Part shown: positions 63,925 to 64,000 of the stretch, piece after piece | Position numbering within the stretch: the first letter of the stretch is position 1 | Layout of the letters: each line of letters starts with the position of its first letter | NCBI RefSeq assembly: GCF_030812915.1 | Contig: NZ_JAUSTQ010000003.1 | Span: forward strand, 1-64,000 | DNA from: Alkalibacillus salilacus | GTDB taxonomy: Bacteria; Bacillota; Bacilli; Bacillales; Alkalibacillaceae | Direction of reading: 5' to 3' | Length of the DNA stretch: 64,000 bases | The notes under the pieces: generated by a model | The model's input: the letters and a program-made list of their open reading frames with translations, nothing else | Told to the model about the DNA's origin: nothing | Databases searched by the model: none | Made by a program: the position numbers and the translations under genes

Positions 63925-63984
63925 TTAGTAAGTGCTTAAATATTGTTCTCTCTCCCATGGGTGAACTTGTGTGCGGAACGTGTT
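63925..63984 (-). pseudogene. glnA: displaced 3' end of glnA (glutamine synthetase)
   Basis: Read on the minus strand, this stretch codes for NTFRTQVHPWEREQYLSTY followed by TAA, which is the C-terminus of Bacillus type I glutamine synthetase. Directly upstream of the Asn codon an in-frame TAG (63985-63987) occurs, and the remaining 13 bases of the window show no resemblance to glutamine synthetase in any frame. The fragment is in the orientation and position expected from conserved synteny (glnA near lexA). It is probably the leftover end of glnA after an insertion. Confidence 0.7.
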
Positions 63985-64000
63985 CTAACTAAATAAACTT

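Noticed and set aside
1-64000. CRISPR array or riboswitch
   Set aside because: No regularly spaced repeats and no recognisable riboswitch fold were seen on either strand.

Overview
The window is a low-GC, endospore-forming Firmicute chromosome of the Bacillaceae type. Evidence for spores: the spore protein Tlp, the replication inhibitor SirA, a sporulation-type PAS histidine kinase, and sigmaG- and sigmaK-like promoters. The backbone from about 26 to 58 kb follows the Bacillus subtilis parC-parE-yneT-plsY-yneP/Q-tlp-yneN-citB-yneK-ccdC-ccdA-yneF-sirA-tkt-ynzC-lexA order in reverse orientation. The organism looks like a moderately halophilic or soil bacillus, but genus cannot be fixed from the sequence alone.

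Layout. 0-11 kb: a possible IS3-family end, msrA, a tiny lmo0937-type membrane protein, a class B penicillin-binding protein, a membrane glycerophosphodiesterase, a CDGSH iron-sulfur protein, an AhpD-like protein, a chemoreceptor, two luciferase-like monooxygenases with an FMN reductase, and two paralogous putative spore-surface proteins. 11-15 kb: an MFS transporter and its TetR regulator with matched operators, and an acyl-CoA synthetase. 15-26 kb: an FAD dehydrogenase and a complete leucine/isovalerate catabolic (liu/yng) operon with its TetR regulator. 26-36.6 kb: topoisomerase IV, plsY, a CapA-like protein, folE2, yidD and small genes. 36.8-43.6 kb: a large-subunit catalase, a Clp_N/GNAT gene split by a frameshift and flanked by two inverted copies of a ~250 bp repeat, and aconitase.

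43.8-50.1 kb is the most notable part: a compact selenocysteine toolkit inserted between citB and yneK. It has selA, selD, selB and tRNA-Sec (anticodon TCA), plus two genes that are themselves selenoprotein genes with an in-frame TGA. One is a SelW/Rdx-like CxxU protein that conventional gene calling misses. The other is SelD, whose catalytic residue is encoded by TGA, so an ordinary ORF call starts 31 codons too late.

50-58.4 kb: yneK, ccdC, an orphan MrpB-like subunit, ccdA, yneF, sirA, tkt, ynzC, lexA and an SOS-controlled operon with a Y-family polymerase. 58.4-64 kb is accessory: a DinB-like protein, a manganese catalase, a DUF421 protein, a CYP152 peroxygenase, tiny membrane proteins and a broken gene. 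The window ends in a 60-nt displaced 3' end of glnA with its terminator, which suggests that a mobile element has inserted at glnA just beyond the window.
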